Below are positions 32,989 to 43,858 of a stretch of DNA of 64,000 bases, piece by piece. Within the stretch, counting starts at the first letter, position 1. Every line of letters begins with the position of its first letter. The notes under the pieces are model-generated. The model had not been told where the DNA came from and searched no databases. It saw only the letters and a list, made by a program, of their open reading frames with translations. The stretch is from Panicum virgatum (taxonomy: Eukaryota; Streptophyta; Magnoliopsida; Poales; Poaceae). A program made the translations under genes and the position numbers. The stretch covers positions 31,054,586-31,118,585 of the forward strand of contig NC_053140.1 of NCBI RefSeq assembly GCF_016808335.1. The letters are read 5' to 3'.

Positions 32989-34849
32989 CACTACTACAAA
33001 AATGATTTGTAGAAACGCCCTGAGTTTTTTTAAAGGCGGGTCAAAATTCGACCCGTCGCTACAAATGGAGCAAAGTACTATAGCAACTGACCCGCCCCTG
33101 AAAATGCATTTTTAGGGACGGCTCACCCCCTCACCCGCCCTTACCCGTCCCTAAAAATGATATTTTTAGGGGCAGGTCACCCCCTCACCCGCCCCTACAA
33201 ATAATTTTCAAATTTATTCCAGAAATCCGTTTAATTCAAAAAAAAAGCAAAATACATACAACAAAATTGAAAATCGTAGCATAAGCTTATTGTGATCCAT
33301 AGAACTAGAAAAAATATTAAAAATATATTTCAGTGTATAAAGTGATTATGAGTATGCAAATCATAAAATTAGTCTTGAGTTGTATGAGATAGTTGAGTGA
33401 GTGAGGTATACATTATGGTTTCGTACTCTTAATCATTATATACGCTGAAATATTGTTTTGATATTTTTTTTAAGTTTTGGATGTCACAATAGACTTATGG
33501 TAAAAATTTCACATTTTTGATGTGTTTTGCTACATGTTTTTATTTAAACAAAATTTTAAAATAAAAAATATTTTTAAAGGCGGGTGGGTGCATTACCCAT
33601 CCTTGAAAATCCATTTGTAGGTGCAGGCTAAAAATAAATTTTTAGGAACGGGTGGCGCCACCACCGCCGCTGAAAATAAGCTCCTCAGTCTCATCCACGT
33701 CATCGATCCATGTTGCAACGCCCTCCGCCGATCACACGGCATCGGCCACCACCGCAACCACTACATCACCGTTCTTCTCTCTTCCTTATTTCTTCGATTC
33801 TCTCCCACCCACCACGTCTCTCCTCCCCGGCCTTGGCATCACCGTCACCTCGCCTCCCCTCCCCATCACTTGCCGCGCAGGCCCCCGCAAGCAGCTCGCC
33901 ACCGTTCCCTTCGCTTGCCGTGCGGGGCCCAGCCTGGCGCGGTGGCGCGGCCGGCCTGGCGCGGCGGGCGGGCGGTGGTGGAGCTGAGCCACGTCATGGA
34001 GGGGCACCTGGGCAACTCGCAGACGCAGGAGCGGTGCAGGCTCCTGGCCTCGCAGATCTGCTCCCTCACCGAGCGCCATGTCCGCGCGGCCGAAAGCAGC
34101 CAGCAGTAGATGCGGTGGCACCCAGTCTGCTCAGCGACGCCTCCGACGCTCCCTTCAAGGCCACCAATAAGAGGTGAGCAAGCTGTGATTTATTAGCTTC
34201 AAGTCCGACGCTCCCTTCATATGCGAACTTTTTTTTTTTGAGAAATCTCTTTATCAGCTTGTTTGCTAAGTTGTTAAGTGATTTATCTGCAGGAGGACAA
34301 TGGAGAGGGTGAAGCTCAAGTGAGGGAGAGCTTGCCCGCTGTTGGCGATGTCTCGGCCGACGACGACGGGCACAACTGGAGGAAGTGCGGCGCTGCAGGC
34401 TCCGAGGTGCGGAGCGCGAAAGGGCTAGGGACGTGCAGCCGGCCTGGGCACGGCTCTGGCGGCGGTGTGCGGCGCTGCAGGTGTGCGGCGAGGCCCACGG
34501 CGGCGGCTCGCAGCACATGCTGCCGGCCATTTTTTTTAATTTTTTTTGATTTGTAGGGACGAATCGGGCATGACCTGCTTCCTGAAAATTCATTTTTAGG
34601 GCCGGATCATGCCCCCATCCGCCTCTACAAATCAATTCGTAGAGACGGCTGAGGACATGACCCGCCTCTAGAAATAGATTTGTAGAGGTAGGTGAGGGCA
34701 TGACCCGTCCTAGAAATGAATTTTTAGAGGCGGCCGTATTACTCGTGTTTACAAATACTATTTTTAGCAGCGAAAATTAGGGACGGGTGTGCAGTCCATC
34801 CCTAAAAATGCGTTTTTGCCCGCCCCTATAAACTTTTATTGTAGTAGTG
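32989..34849. mobile_element. Non-autonomous CACTA (En/Spm) element, 1861 bp
   Basis: It begins CACTACTACAAAAATG and ends TTGTAGTAGTG, with a 3-bp duplication GAT (32986-32988 and 34850-34852). Both subterminal regions carry many copies of CCCGCCCCTA / GGGGCGGG words, as usual for CACTA elements. No transposase is present. The interior carries WRKY-like gene pieces. Confidence 0.92.
33975..34400 (+). pseudogene. Captured WRKY (group III-like) gene fragments inside CACTA
   Basis: First piece, about 33975-34172: ELSHVMEGHLGNSQTQERCR then LASQICSLTERHVRAAE, which resembles the N-terminal leucine-rich region of group III WRKY factors. It ends with AAGAG-gtgagc, a donor site. Second piece, from 34293 after TCTGCAG: QVRESLPAVGDVSADDDGH followed by NWRKCG at 34374-34391, i.e. 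the start of a WRKY domain with Tyr changed to Cys. The frame then leaves the family. Exon-intron order is preserved, so genomic DNA was captured. The group assignment is from memory. Confidence 0.65.
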
Positions 34850-35333
34850 GATCGGGCTCATCTCCCCCGCGGCGGCGGTCATCGTCATTGGAGACGGCTT
34901 CCAAGGTCGAAGAAGCTTGGGACGTGGCCCCGACCGACGGGCGTTTAGCGACAGCTTCTGCTCGTTTGCGAGGATGGGTGTCTATTGCGGTCTACTTCAA
35001 AGCTGGCGTGTGATGGAGCTTCTTCCGGCCTCGGGTTCGGCGGTGGTGGTAAGAGTCGCTTTTGATCGGCGACGAGGACTACGACTTCTCGAGTCTTCTG
35101 CCTCAGCAGGGTCCAAGGACTAGTTTGCTTTTTTGTTTTTCTTTGAGGTCCTTTGTGTTAGTTGGTCTGGACAGCTGGCCTTTGTATCCTTCTACGACAT
35201 ATTTGTATTTGTATGGTCTTTGTATGCTTTCCTTATCTCTTAATACATGTATGTTTGATAAAAAAATATATAAATATCAATTTCCATGCATATTGTGGCT
35301 TCCCTATTGCAAGCCAGCAAAACTCACTCCAAC

Positions 35334-35482
35334 CACCGTGTTCGTCAGGTTGGAGCTGGAGGCTGGAGCTGGAGTAGTGTGAGAGAAAAACACTGTTACC
35401 TGGCTGGTGGCTGGAGGCTGGAGGCTGGAGTTGGAGGAATGGAAGAGGGATTCACTGTAGCGCTCTCCAGCCGAACACGGTG
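35334..35482. mobile_element. 149-bp MITE with CACCGTGTTCG termini
   Basis: Inverted termini CACCGTGTTCGTC / CACCGTGTTCGGC are flanked by AAC at 35331-35333 and 35483-35485. The interior has repeated GCTGGAGGCTGGAG. The 3-bp duplication fits PIF/Harbinger or CACTA-related MITEs; the superfamily is uncertain. Confidence 0.6.
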
Positions 35483-35550
35483 AACATCGGCTATGGTACT
35501 GGTATCACCTCAAGCAACGTGGCATGCAATTCGTCACCATCATAACAGAG

Positions 35551-35568
35551 TTTTTTTTTTGAAGAATT
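35551..35568 (-). mobile_element. Tail-only retroposition footprint, 18 bp
   Basis: Ten T and GAAGAATT lie between two perfect 17-bp copies of TCACCATCATAACAGAG (35534-35550 and 35569-35585). This looks like a poly(A) tail with almost no body, inserted by LINE machinery in minus orientation. Confidence 0.6.
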
Positions 35569-35689
35569 TCACCATCATAACAGAGTAAACTGTGTTGTAG
35601 AACAAAACCGAAGGAAGAGATTGAAGTCATCGCATCAAATGTTAATTAACTGTATCCCTTGATTGACACATCGATTACTAGGATCTCAA

Positions 35690-35703
35690 CCCGCAAAAAA
35701 AAT
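35690..35703 (+). mobile_element. Tail-only retroposition footprint, 14 bp
   Basis: CCCGCAAAAAAAAT lies between two perfect 15-bp copies of TTACTAGGATCTCAA (35675-35689 and 35704-35718), the same structure as the footprint 120 bp upstream but in plus orientation. Confidence 0.6.
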
Positions 35704-35718
35704 TTACTAGGATCTCAA

Positions 35719-36128
35719 AGAAACCTACAAATTTGGACTGGACGAAGGATGCGGATCCGAATGTCCTCGAGGTAAGGACGAGGGACAGGCGGACAGCACG
35801 TCCTTGTGCATTATTACAATTATTTCCTTGCGTGATAATTGGAAACATGGTGACCACACCAACTATGATTCTTGTTTACTACATTAATTGTCGATGAATC
35901 TAAAATTTTATTCACTATATTTTTTATTTCCCGTCTTGGGCTGCGCCATTCCATTCCAATCGACGGGCCAAAGGTAGCGTAAGCCCAGCTCAGGACGCCT
36001 CAGAAATCCGTCCGTTACCACTCCGATCCAATCCCCCAAAATTTGAAATCACTACCGGGAGTGGAGGGAGCCCGAGCGACGCCCAAAAAATTTCCCCACT
36101 CGACTCCTCGCTCCGCTCCGCCGCCGCC
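35719..36128 (+). other. Upstream region of the CAP-H gene
   Basis: Probable promoter and 5' UTR. I see no reliable TATA box or named element. The leader just before the start codon is C-rich. Confidence 0.35.
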
Positions 36129-39100
36129 GTGGACCGCACGACGATGCCGCCCGCCGACGACGCCCCCGCGCCGGCACCGCCGCCGACCCCGCCCCCCGCG
36201 CGCGGGACGGCGGCCAGCGCGCGGGTGCTTCTGCAGTCGCCGCCGCCGGCGTTCCCGCTCGGCTCCAACGACGACCAGCTCGAGCGCGCCCGCGCCCGCG
36301 CCGCGGCGCGGGCCGCCTCCGTCCGCCGCCGCTCCCTCGCCGCCACCATCGCGCCCTCCAAGGACCCGCGCCAGGACCTCCTCGACCGCGAGCAGGTCAT
36401 GGACCTCTTCCACAACTGCATCAAGCTCGCATCCGAGAACGTACGCGCCGTACCCCTCCTCCCAACCCTAGGCCGCTCTTTGCCCCTCGCTAAGGCTGTT
36501 CGTTTTGTTCATTCCTGGGAGAATCCGGCAGAAAATTAACCAGAAGAACACGTGGGAGCTGGGGCTCATCGACCATCTCCACGAGATCATCCAAGTGGGG
36601 GAGGAGGACGATGACGAGACCAACTTCCAGAAGGTACACACCTGCAAAGATCTTTCGTTTCCAACTTTTATTCTTCTTACCAATCTTTTCTGGAGAGGAG
36701 ATTCGTCGGCTGCGAATTGAGTTTGATTGGGAGTATGTGGTGCTTTTACGGACCAGGCAAGCTGCACCCTGGAGGCTGGGGTCAAGATCTACTCAACCCG
36801 TGTTGATTCGGTTCACTCTGAGGCGTACAAGGTGCTGGGCGGGATCAACCGCGCCGGAAGGGGTGAAGAGGCTGGTGAGGATCGACAGGAGTTTGGAATG
36901 GACTCTGAACTCATACCAGTTTGAGCCAATTTCACTTCTTTATTGGAGTCTCATCATATCCAGTGCAAATTACTAGCTTTTATGCTGAGTATCACTGAAT
37001 TTCTTGAGTTAACAATTCTAAAAGAAAGGTTGCATACATGATGGATTCATTGGTTTACTGAAACTACCATGTTCTCGATAATGTTTCATCTTAAAAAGAT
37101 ATGCTGGTTCATTACCATCATCTTCTAATAAGGAAATTGTTGAAAAAGATTTGAAGACAGGAAAAAATACAGAACCTGCATATTTTTGCTTCTTTAACTG
37201 AGTCTGTATCCAGTGCAAATTAGTCGCATTATGGTGAGTATCTGAAGTTGGCATGCACAGGGTTGATGAGTTACTTAAAAGGTCATTGCTCCAAATTGAT
37301 TGGAGAATGAACAGATTTAAAGACCTCTATACTGTTGTCCTTATTGGAACGGTTCTGCTTATCTGTTTTTCTGTGGGAGAAATTGCTCAACATCACAATA
37401 ATATGCTACTTAAGCCACTCATGAACGAGTTTGAGACCTCTGCACAAGGCCAATAGTGGAATTGGGAACATTTGCTCTGTTCTTACAGTTTTGTGAGCAT
37501 TGTATGTTTGTAAGATTTTTTGATATATTGATCCTATTTACTGTGTTATCCTTGGATAACATACTGCTGCTTCACTATGATTTTCTGATTTGGTTGTTGC
37601 TGTTAAAGATGTGGAAGATGAAAGCAATGTTGAATCGGCACAAGATGAGGGCAACAGCAAAAAGGATGCGGATAGGAGGGTACATCTTTTTGAAAAGTAC
37701 TGATTTCTTCACTTCAATTTTGCTTCATTATTGCTAATGCCTTTTCATTCATGCAGATTTCACCAGCTTCAACATTGGAGTCCTCATTTGAAGCTCTTAA
37801 TGTAAAGAAGTTTGATGGTAAGTTTAAAGCTTATTCTCACTATGCTTCTGTTGAAAATTATTGCGCCATGGGGCTGAAATGCCATGCTTACTACTAGTTG
37901 CTTTCACGGTGGATCCTCTATACCATCAAACTACCACTCAGTTTGATGAAGGTGGGCCGAAGGGTCTTTTGTTGTATAACCTTGGAGTCTATGGCAGCTG
38001 CCGTGTGTTGTTTGATTCATTTGAAGCTCCAGACAAATGCATCCTAAGTGATATGCAAACTGATAGTGCTGAGATGATTGACCTTTCATTTTGTAAAGGT
38101 ATGTTTATGCTTGCTTCTCTTTATGGTTGTCGCATCTTTTTCCAATGGGGTATCAGTACATTTCTAATTTTGGACAGCAGAAATTGAGGAAATGGTTGCT
38201 CAAATGCCTGGATGTAATGATATTTCTCCAACCCTGAGGGACATTATTGCTCTGTTTGATGAAGAAAACAAAAGGCCATCACACGGGTTATCTCCTGGGC
38301 AAGTGCCAGTAATGGAAGATGGGATTGTTGACGGTAACGACGCAGATAATAATGATAGCATGTTACCTGATTCTGAATCATGGGATTTTGGTGGTTGTGA
38401 TGACCATGAAGATGCATATGATGAAAACTACAACCCGGTGGGTTCCCACACAATGAACTATCAAGAGGTATTTTCCTGCAGACTTGGCAAAATTGAGAAA
38501 TGGTCCTTGGCAAAAATAATGGCAGAAACACAACTTAATTTAACAGATTCATATAATTTTGAAGATACATATGTGTCCACTAAATATGTTGCTACAGTTT
38601 GAGGCTCACTACAGATTATTTCAGTTTGCCTGTCATCAAAATTTCTTGAGAGTGAATTGTTTAAAGATCAAAACCTTACTGCACAATTACATTGGTATGC
38701 AGGAATTCGGGGAATACACTGTTGAAATCCCTCAGGGTACTGTTGCAGATGAAAAGCTTGACAAAATTGCAGATCTGTTGTTGCTCGGCATGGGCACCTC
38801 AAAGACAAATGCTTGGGCAGGACCTGAGCACTGGAAATACCAGAAAGTTAAAGGTACTTTATGATACAAACTTCTCTTGGGTTCCATCAAGATAGCATTT
38901 TATAACGTTTGAGCTCACATTTGTTTAGATTTGGTGGCTGCCCCAACTTCATCTGGTGAATCAGAAGTCCCAATTAAGATGAAGAAGAAAAAAGTCAAGA
39001 ATGAGCCTGACGTTGACTTCACAAAAGCGTTGGACAACGAGTATCTAACTATCTTCGCACCTCCTAAAAATCCAAAGTCATTGCTGCTACCTGCAAATAG

Positions 39101-41356
39101 GGCTATATGCAGCAATAAACTTCCAGAAGATTGCCATTACCAGCCTGAAAGCCTTGTTAAATTCTCTCTTCTTCCAGATGTTTTGGTAATGTTTACTTCT
39201 CTTGAAAATTGTTCTAAAACATTACCTGTAATTAAATTTTGAGAGACAATGACCTATTATTTGTAATAATGACTGGAACCTTTTTCTTTGTAGTGTTGGG
39301 CTAAGAGAAGAAAATCACATGGTAAGTTTGCCTAATTAGGTAAAGTGAAGAAATTTGCTTGTTAGTTTTTTCACTATACATGCTTTTCAAAAACTTGCCC
39401 ATATAATCAAGAAGTCGTGAAGTAATCTTGAAATATGAAAATCATTATACAAAGGATACTAATGAAGTACTCCCTCCGTCCCAAAAAACAAGTCACTCTA
39501 GGATTCAAAATTTGTCCCAAAAAACAAGTCATCCTACCCTATTTAGAAAGTGCATGTGCATGCAAGAATCAATTAGTGCCAAATATGGATAATAAATAGG
39601 GGCAAACATGGTCATTTTACCTTCTTGTTAATTTGTCCTAGAATGCCTAGGATGACTTGTTTTTTTGGGACGGAGGGAGTATTTGCTACTCAGCCACTTT
39701 TTTTTTGCCTTTTTATTTGTATGTGGTGGTGGGTGTGTGAAGGAGGGGGGGGGGGTGGGTTTGATGTTTACATGTTAGGTAGCATCCTGTTGAGCAGATA
39801 CTTTAAAAGTCAGTGTATTCTTGTAAGACTTTTCTTTAATGTGTTACTGTTACACCTTTTGAGTGCTAAAATTTAAGCATTACCCTATTTTCCTGATAAA
39901 TATGGTTTGCGTGGATATATATATTTTTTCTTTGTAGACACTGAAGTGGAGAACAATCATGACTTCATCCCATCTGAACCTTGGGATGATGATAACTTTT
40001 GCACTGATCATGTTGATGAAGGACATGCCTGTAGTGATGTGGAGGAGTCAGTAAATCTTGTCGATAAACCGAGACAGGTATGTTCCTTGCTGTCCTTTTT
40101 TCCTTTTAAGCTATCAATTTCCATTAAGGAACTTGTTTATTCAACTTTCAACAGTTATGTGTTGTCTGGTTTTGTCCTTTTTTCCCTAACGCGCTCAAAA
40201 CATTAACTTAATGTAGCATTTTTGTGGTATACCTATAAATTTTGGTATTACTATGACTCCAAGATTGAGCTGATGTCCCTCTCTCTCTCTCTCTCAAAAA
40301 AAAAAGAAGAAGATTGAGCTGATTTCTACCTGTTTTTTTTAATGAAAGGTCAACAAGATTGATATACAATATGACAAGGTATCGAAACAAGTGGATGTTC
40401 ATGCTTTAAAAGAAGTTCTCTGGAAACACATCCATACATCTACTGAGACTGATGATAAGGTAAGGCTAATGCTCCTGTAGTCTTGTGTTGAACACTGTCA
40501 TCAAATGATTTGCCCCATCCAAATCAACTCTACTGTTGGTAATGAGAGCGCAGAAAACTTATTTTTGAAGAAACCCTGCAGAACTATGCTGAAAGCAGTA
40601 TGTTGCAAATTTATAAGCTTTCCGAGTGCTGATTCTTGCCCTATATCATTATCAGTTATAACCTAGCTCACAAATCTGTTGAAACTGGAATTAGTGTACT
40701 CAGTGGCGAAGCTAAATGCAAGAGCACCCTGGAGCACCTCTTTATCATGTCTCTAGCAATCCAATAACTCTCAAGTAATTGCTGCACTACATAGCTTCAG
40801 ATTTTCGTTTGCACCCTTGTGCACCGGGAAAAGTGAACTTGGCTTCGCCCGGGTGTACTTTGGTTGCTTGACAAAGACAATAAACCAAAGATATTCAGGA
40901 AAAGGAACTTGTAAATCTTTTGGGGTAGCAAGTTAGCAATATGAGGCCATGATGGAAAAGTACCATTCCAGGCGACCAAAATAACCATAATTTTGCATCA
41001 ATAGATGTGTATTACTGATTCTTGACTCAGTTTTGTGTTTGAGGTAATGGGCCAGATACAGACTAAACAGGTCATCCTCGAGTCTGCTTTGTGATAGTAC
41101 TATTTTTAACAATATAATATTTAATTTATGCTTTGCTCAGCAGGAAAATGAGGAAGCTGTATCAGCGCTGCGCCTATCACAGGTGCTGCATGATCTTCCA
41201 AGCAGAAACCCGAATGCTGCAGCAACTGATATTTCACCGCATCTGTATTTCATCTGCCTCTTGCATTTGGCAAACGAGCATGGCTTGATGCTGCGTGACC
41301 GCCCCATGTTGGATGAAATTGACATATACGTGCCGACTTCACCTTGTCATGGTTGA
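36129..41356 (+). CDS. Condensin complex subunit 2 (CAP-H / Barren, kleisin)
   Basis: CAP-H is the kleisin of condensin I, bridging SMC2/SMC4 heads to compact mitotic chromosomes in the nucleus. Thirteen exons with consistent phases: 36129-36440, 36532-36633, 36757-36874, 37609-37679, 37757-37817, 37898-38098, 38181-38467, 38703-38853, 38929-39185, 39294-39321, 39938-40077, 40349-40459, 41144-41356; about 683 residues, normal for plants. Key blocks: a Pro/Ala-rich N-terminus, DREQVMDLFHNCIKLASENK, KNTWELGLIDHLHEII, SCTLEAGVKIYSTRVDSVH then SEAYKVLGGINR, FDEGGPKGLLLYNLGVYGSC, acidic middle, and a C-terminal winged-helix-like end (ISPHLYFICLLHLANEHGL). All introns are GT-AG. The first Met is chosen because it opens the conserved frame; M at 36144 is an alternative. 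Introns hold a Stowaway, a hAT MITE and a tail-only insert. No damage is seen. Confidence 0.95.
39470..39679. mobile_element. Stowaway MITE in CAP-H intron 10, 210 bp
   Basis: Termini CTCCCTCCGTCCCAAAAAAC and its inverse, TA duplication at 39468-39469 and 39680-39681. This is the standard Tc1/mariner-type grass Stowaway signature. Confidence 0.95.
40275..40309 (+). mobile_element. Tail-only retroposition footprint in CAP-H intron 11, 35 bp
   Basis: GTCC(CT)n followed by ten A and GAAG lies between two perfect 14-bp copies of AAGATTGAGCTGAT (40261-40274 and 40310-40323). A CT run before poly(A) fits the 3' end of a grass non-LTR retroposon. Confidence 0.65.
40701..40851. mobile_element. hAT-type MITE in CAP-H intron 12, 151 bp
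   Basis: Left end CAGTGGCGAAGCTA, right end read inward CGGGCGAAGCCAAG. The flanks AGTGTACT (40693-40700) and GGTGTACT (40852-40859) form an 8-bp duplication with one mismatch. Confidence 0.6.
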
Positions 41357-41559
41357 AAGCTGCAGTAAATTATTTGATACTTTTGCATTGTATCATGTAA
41401 TATATATCCTCTAACGACTGTATTTTATTTGATGCCAGAACTATCGTACCAGTGATGCTAACTAATATATAGCCCTATTTATTAATCAGTGACGTGATTT
41501 GAATATTAATGACTTTGACATGATTGCACCATATCCGACATGGTCCTGATGAAACCATA

Positions 41560-42247
41560 GTTATTAGGACCGGACCGGAGATCGAACCGGTGCAATATAA
41601 TAGATAATTAGCAACATGGAGTTAAGCACATGTACAAATGAACTGTTGAATAACATTATTATATAAATAAATTCCAACTAATCTAGCCACAAGTTCCCAA
41701 AAGATACTAAAAAATTATCATTTTGTGTGTTTGTGGTTGTTAGCTCAAATAATAGGATGGCCAACATATAATAATATAATAAAATAACAATCTTTCATAA
41801 TGCATCATAGCAAGATGTACCTTAATTTAATAAATTGTATAAGTTTTGGTGCTCTAGAGTTGTTTTATAAGGCATACAAAAAATAAATATGCATGAAAAG
41901 ATAATATATACAACATTAATGAACTAAAAAAGTTTCATTTAAATATTTACAATTATAAAACAACATCAAATGCTAAAATAAAGTTCACCATTGCAAAGAG
42001 CTCGTAGAAATAATTGAAATGGACATGTTATTTGTCTAATTTGGACTATATCAAAAACCGCCCGATTCAATTGGAACCGTCCGATTCAATTGGAACCGTC
42101 CGGTTCACTGGTTCTGTAAAAAAACCAGCCAATCCAGCGGTTTTTACCGATCCGATTGTATGAGCGGTCCGTGAAGCAAATCCAACTGCTAGTCTCTGGT
42201 TTGGTCTTTTACCGGTCGGACCACCGGTCCGGTCCGGTCCTAATAAC
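41560..42247. mobile_element. TIR element, 688 bp, with GTTATTAGGACCGG termini
   Basis: The two ends are inverted copies of GTTATTAGGACCGGACCGG and the flanks are TA (41558-41559 and 42248-42249), which fits a mariner-type MITE. The interior has CCGGTTC/GAACCGG words near the ends and an AT-rich middle. No coding sequence. Confidence 0.7.
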
Positions 42248-43858
42248 TAGGGATGAAAGCCTCTAACTGGGCCTATTTGGATGTAGATATTGTGGTCCAG
42301 AATTCGGAATTGGCATTAGTATACTTGAATTTTTACTGTTTGGATGCTCCTGGCATTGGTGGCTGGAATCTTACTCCAATACCGAGCGGCATTTGTTAGG
42401 CTATCTTCAACAGCGCAGGCAAATGGAGACCCAAAGGCAAAATAGGTCTTTCACAGTGTTTTTGCATACTTAAAACAGGCTCCAACAGAAGATGCAAACA
42501 GCTCACCCATTTTGCGTATCCGGCGAGATAGAACGCAAATAAGGGTCTCCTCTCTCCACGACGCATTCTCTGGCATTGGCGCAGGACGCGTCGAGGTGGG
42601 GCCGGAAAGGTGTGGCCGGGGCAGGGGGCCGCCGGCGCAACGCGGCGGGTCTGCGGATGGGAGCAGCCACGGCGGGGAGCTGCCGGCGCAGCAAGGAGCG
42701 GCCGCAGCGAGTCTGCGGCGAGGAACCGTCGGCACGGCGATGAGCGGCCGCGGCAAGCGGGTCCGCGGTGGGGAGCCGGTGCGGCGGGTCTGCGGCGGGG
42801 AGCGGGCGGCGGGGCACGACCGGCGCACGAGTTGGGACCACGGCGGGGCGCAGCCAGATGCGGCGAGGCAGACCCGCGATAGGGAGTGGCCAGCGCGGCG
42901 AGGCAGGCCCGCGGCGAGGAGCGGCCAGCGCGGCGTGGCGGGGAGCGGCAAGCGCGGCGAGGTGTACCCAAGATGAGGCGCTGCCGGAATGGAATGGGTG
43001 TCATGTTTTTGCGTTCATTGTTGGAGAAGGGAAGATTTGGGCAAAATTTGCTCCAAGACACTGCTCGAAGGTGGCTTTTGCCACAGGCCACCAAAAAAGG
43101 CTGGTTTGACCTCAACACACTCTTGGACGTTGGTTATTTGCTGCTGGACACTAAATGTATTATTATACTACATTTTAATTGAACTCCACGAGAAATGACC
43201 GAACTGCCCCTGCCTCTAGTCAAGAGGAGTAACGCTAGTTGGATCGAATCGAGGGAACAAAACTCGTCGTCCCCGCTCGCGGCAGCACCCCAGCAGGCTC
43301 CCGGCGGCGGTCCCTGGCGCGGCGAGGGCGGCCTGCCCCGAGGCTCCTAGCTGCGGCGCCAGCCTCGAGGCCCCCAGCGACGGCGACGGCTGCGGCACCC
43401 CGCAGCGACGAGGGCGAGGCCCCAAGGGGCGGCGGCCCCAGCGGTGGGGGCTAGGGTGGCTCGCAACGTCGGCTGCTAGCGGCCCGGCACGAGGGCGCGG
43501 CTCGCGGCGGCGGCGACGGCCCCGCGACCCGCAGGGGCGGCGGCCAGGGAGACCCCCGCAGCGGTCAGGGAGGCATCCAGCAGTGGCCCCGAGCACGGCA
43601 AGAGGCAGCGGCACCCAACTGCAGCCACACCGGCGGTCGAGATGGAGCCGGAACCCAATCCACGCTTCTTCACCGAGATTTTTCCTGAGGAACAGACTAA
43701 TCTTGAATGGATTCCTGATGGGTAAGTCCTCTTCCAATTCTCCCTAGGGTTAGGAATTCCCCATATGTTAGTGCTAACTTTAGGCTAGTATCTGTTAATT
43801 CGGCTTCTATGTGTGCACTTGTTTGTGTAGGATGGATCCTAGTTCGTCCTACAGGCTT

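Larger units (their letters stand above)
32480..35270 (+). other. GC-rich sequence of unknown origin, split by the CACTA element
   Basis: Removing the CACTA insert joins 32988 to 34853 into one GC-rich stretch. It begins near a TATA-like CTATAAATACC (about 32492) and ends with a T-rich, retroposon-like tail (TTAATACATGTATG...GATAAAAAAA, about 35250-35270). Frames are open in part (32566-33012) but no family is recognised. It could be a non-autonomous LINE-like retroposon or a decayed gene. Confidence 0.4.

Noticed and set aside
33621..34701. Several frames over 150 codons in the CACTA element
   Set aside because: Only the WRKY-like stretches are credible; the rest is CACTA repeat or GC-rich filler.
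42396..43118. 240-codon frame on the minus strand
   Set aside because: Repeats of GCGGCGGGTCTGCGG-like words give long frames in all directions; it also crosses the MULE boundary at 43040.
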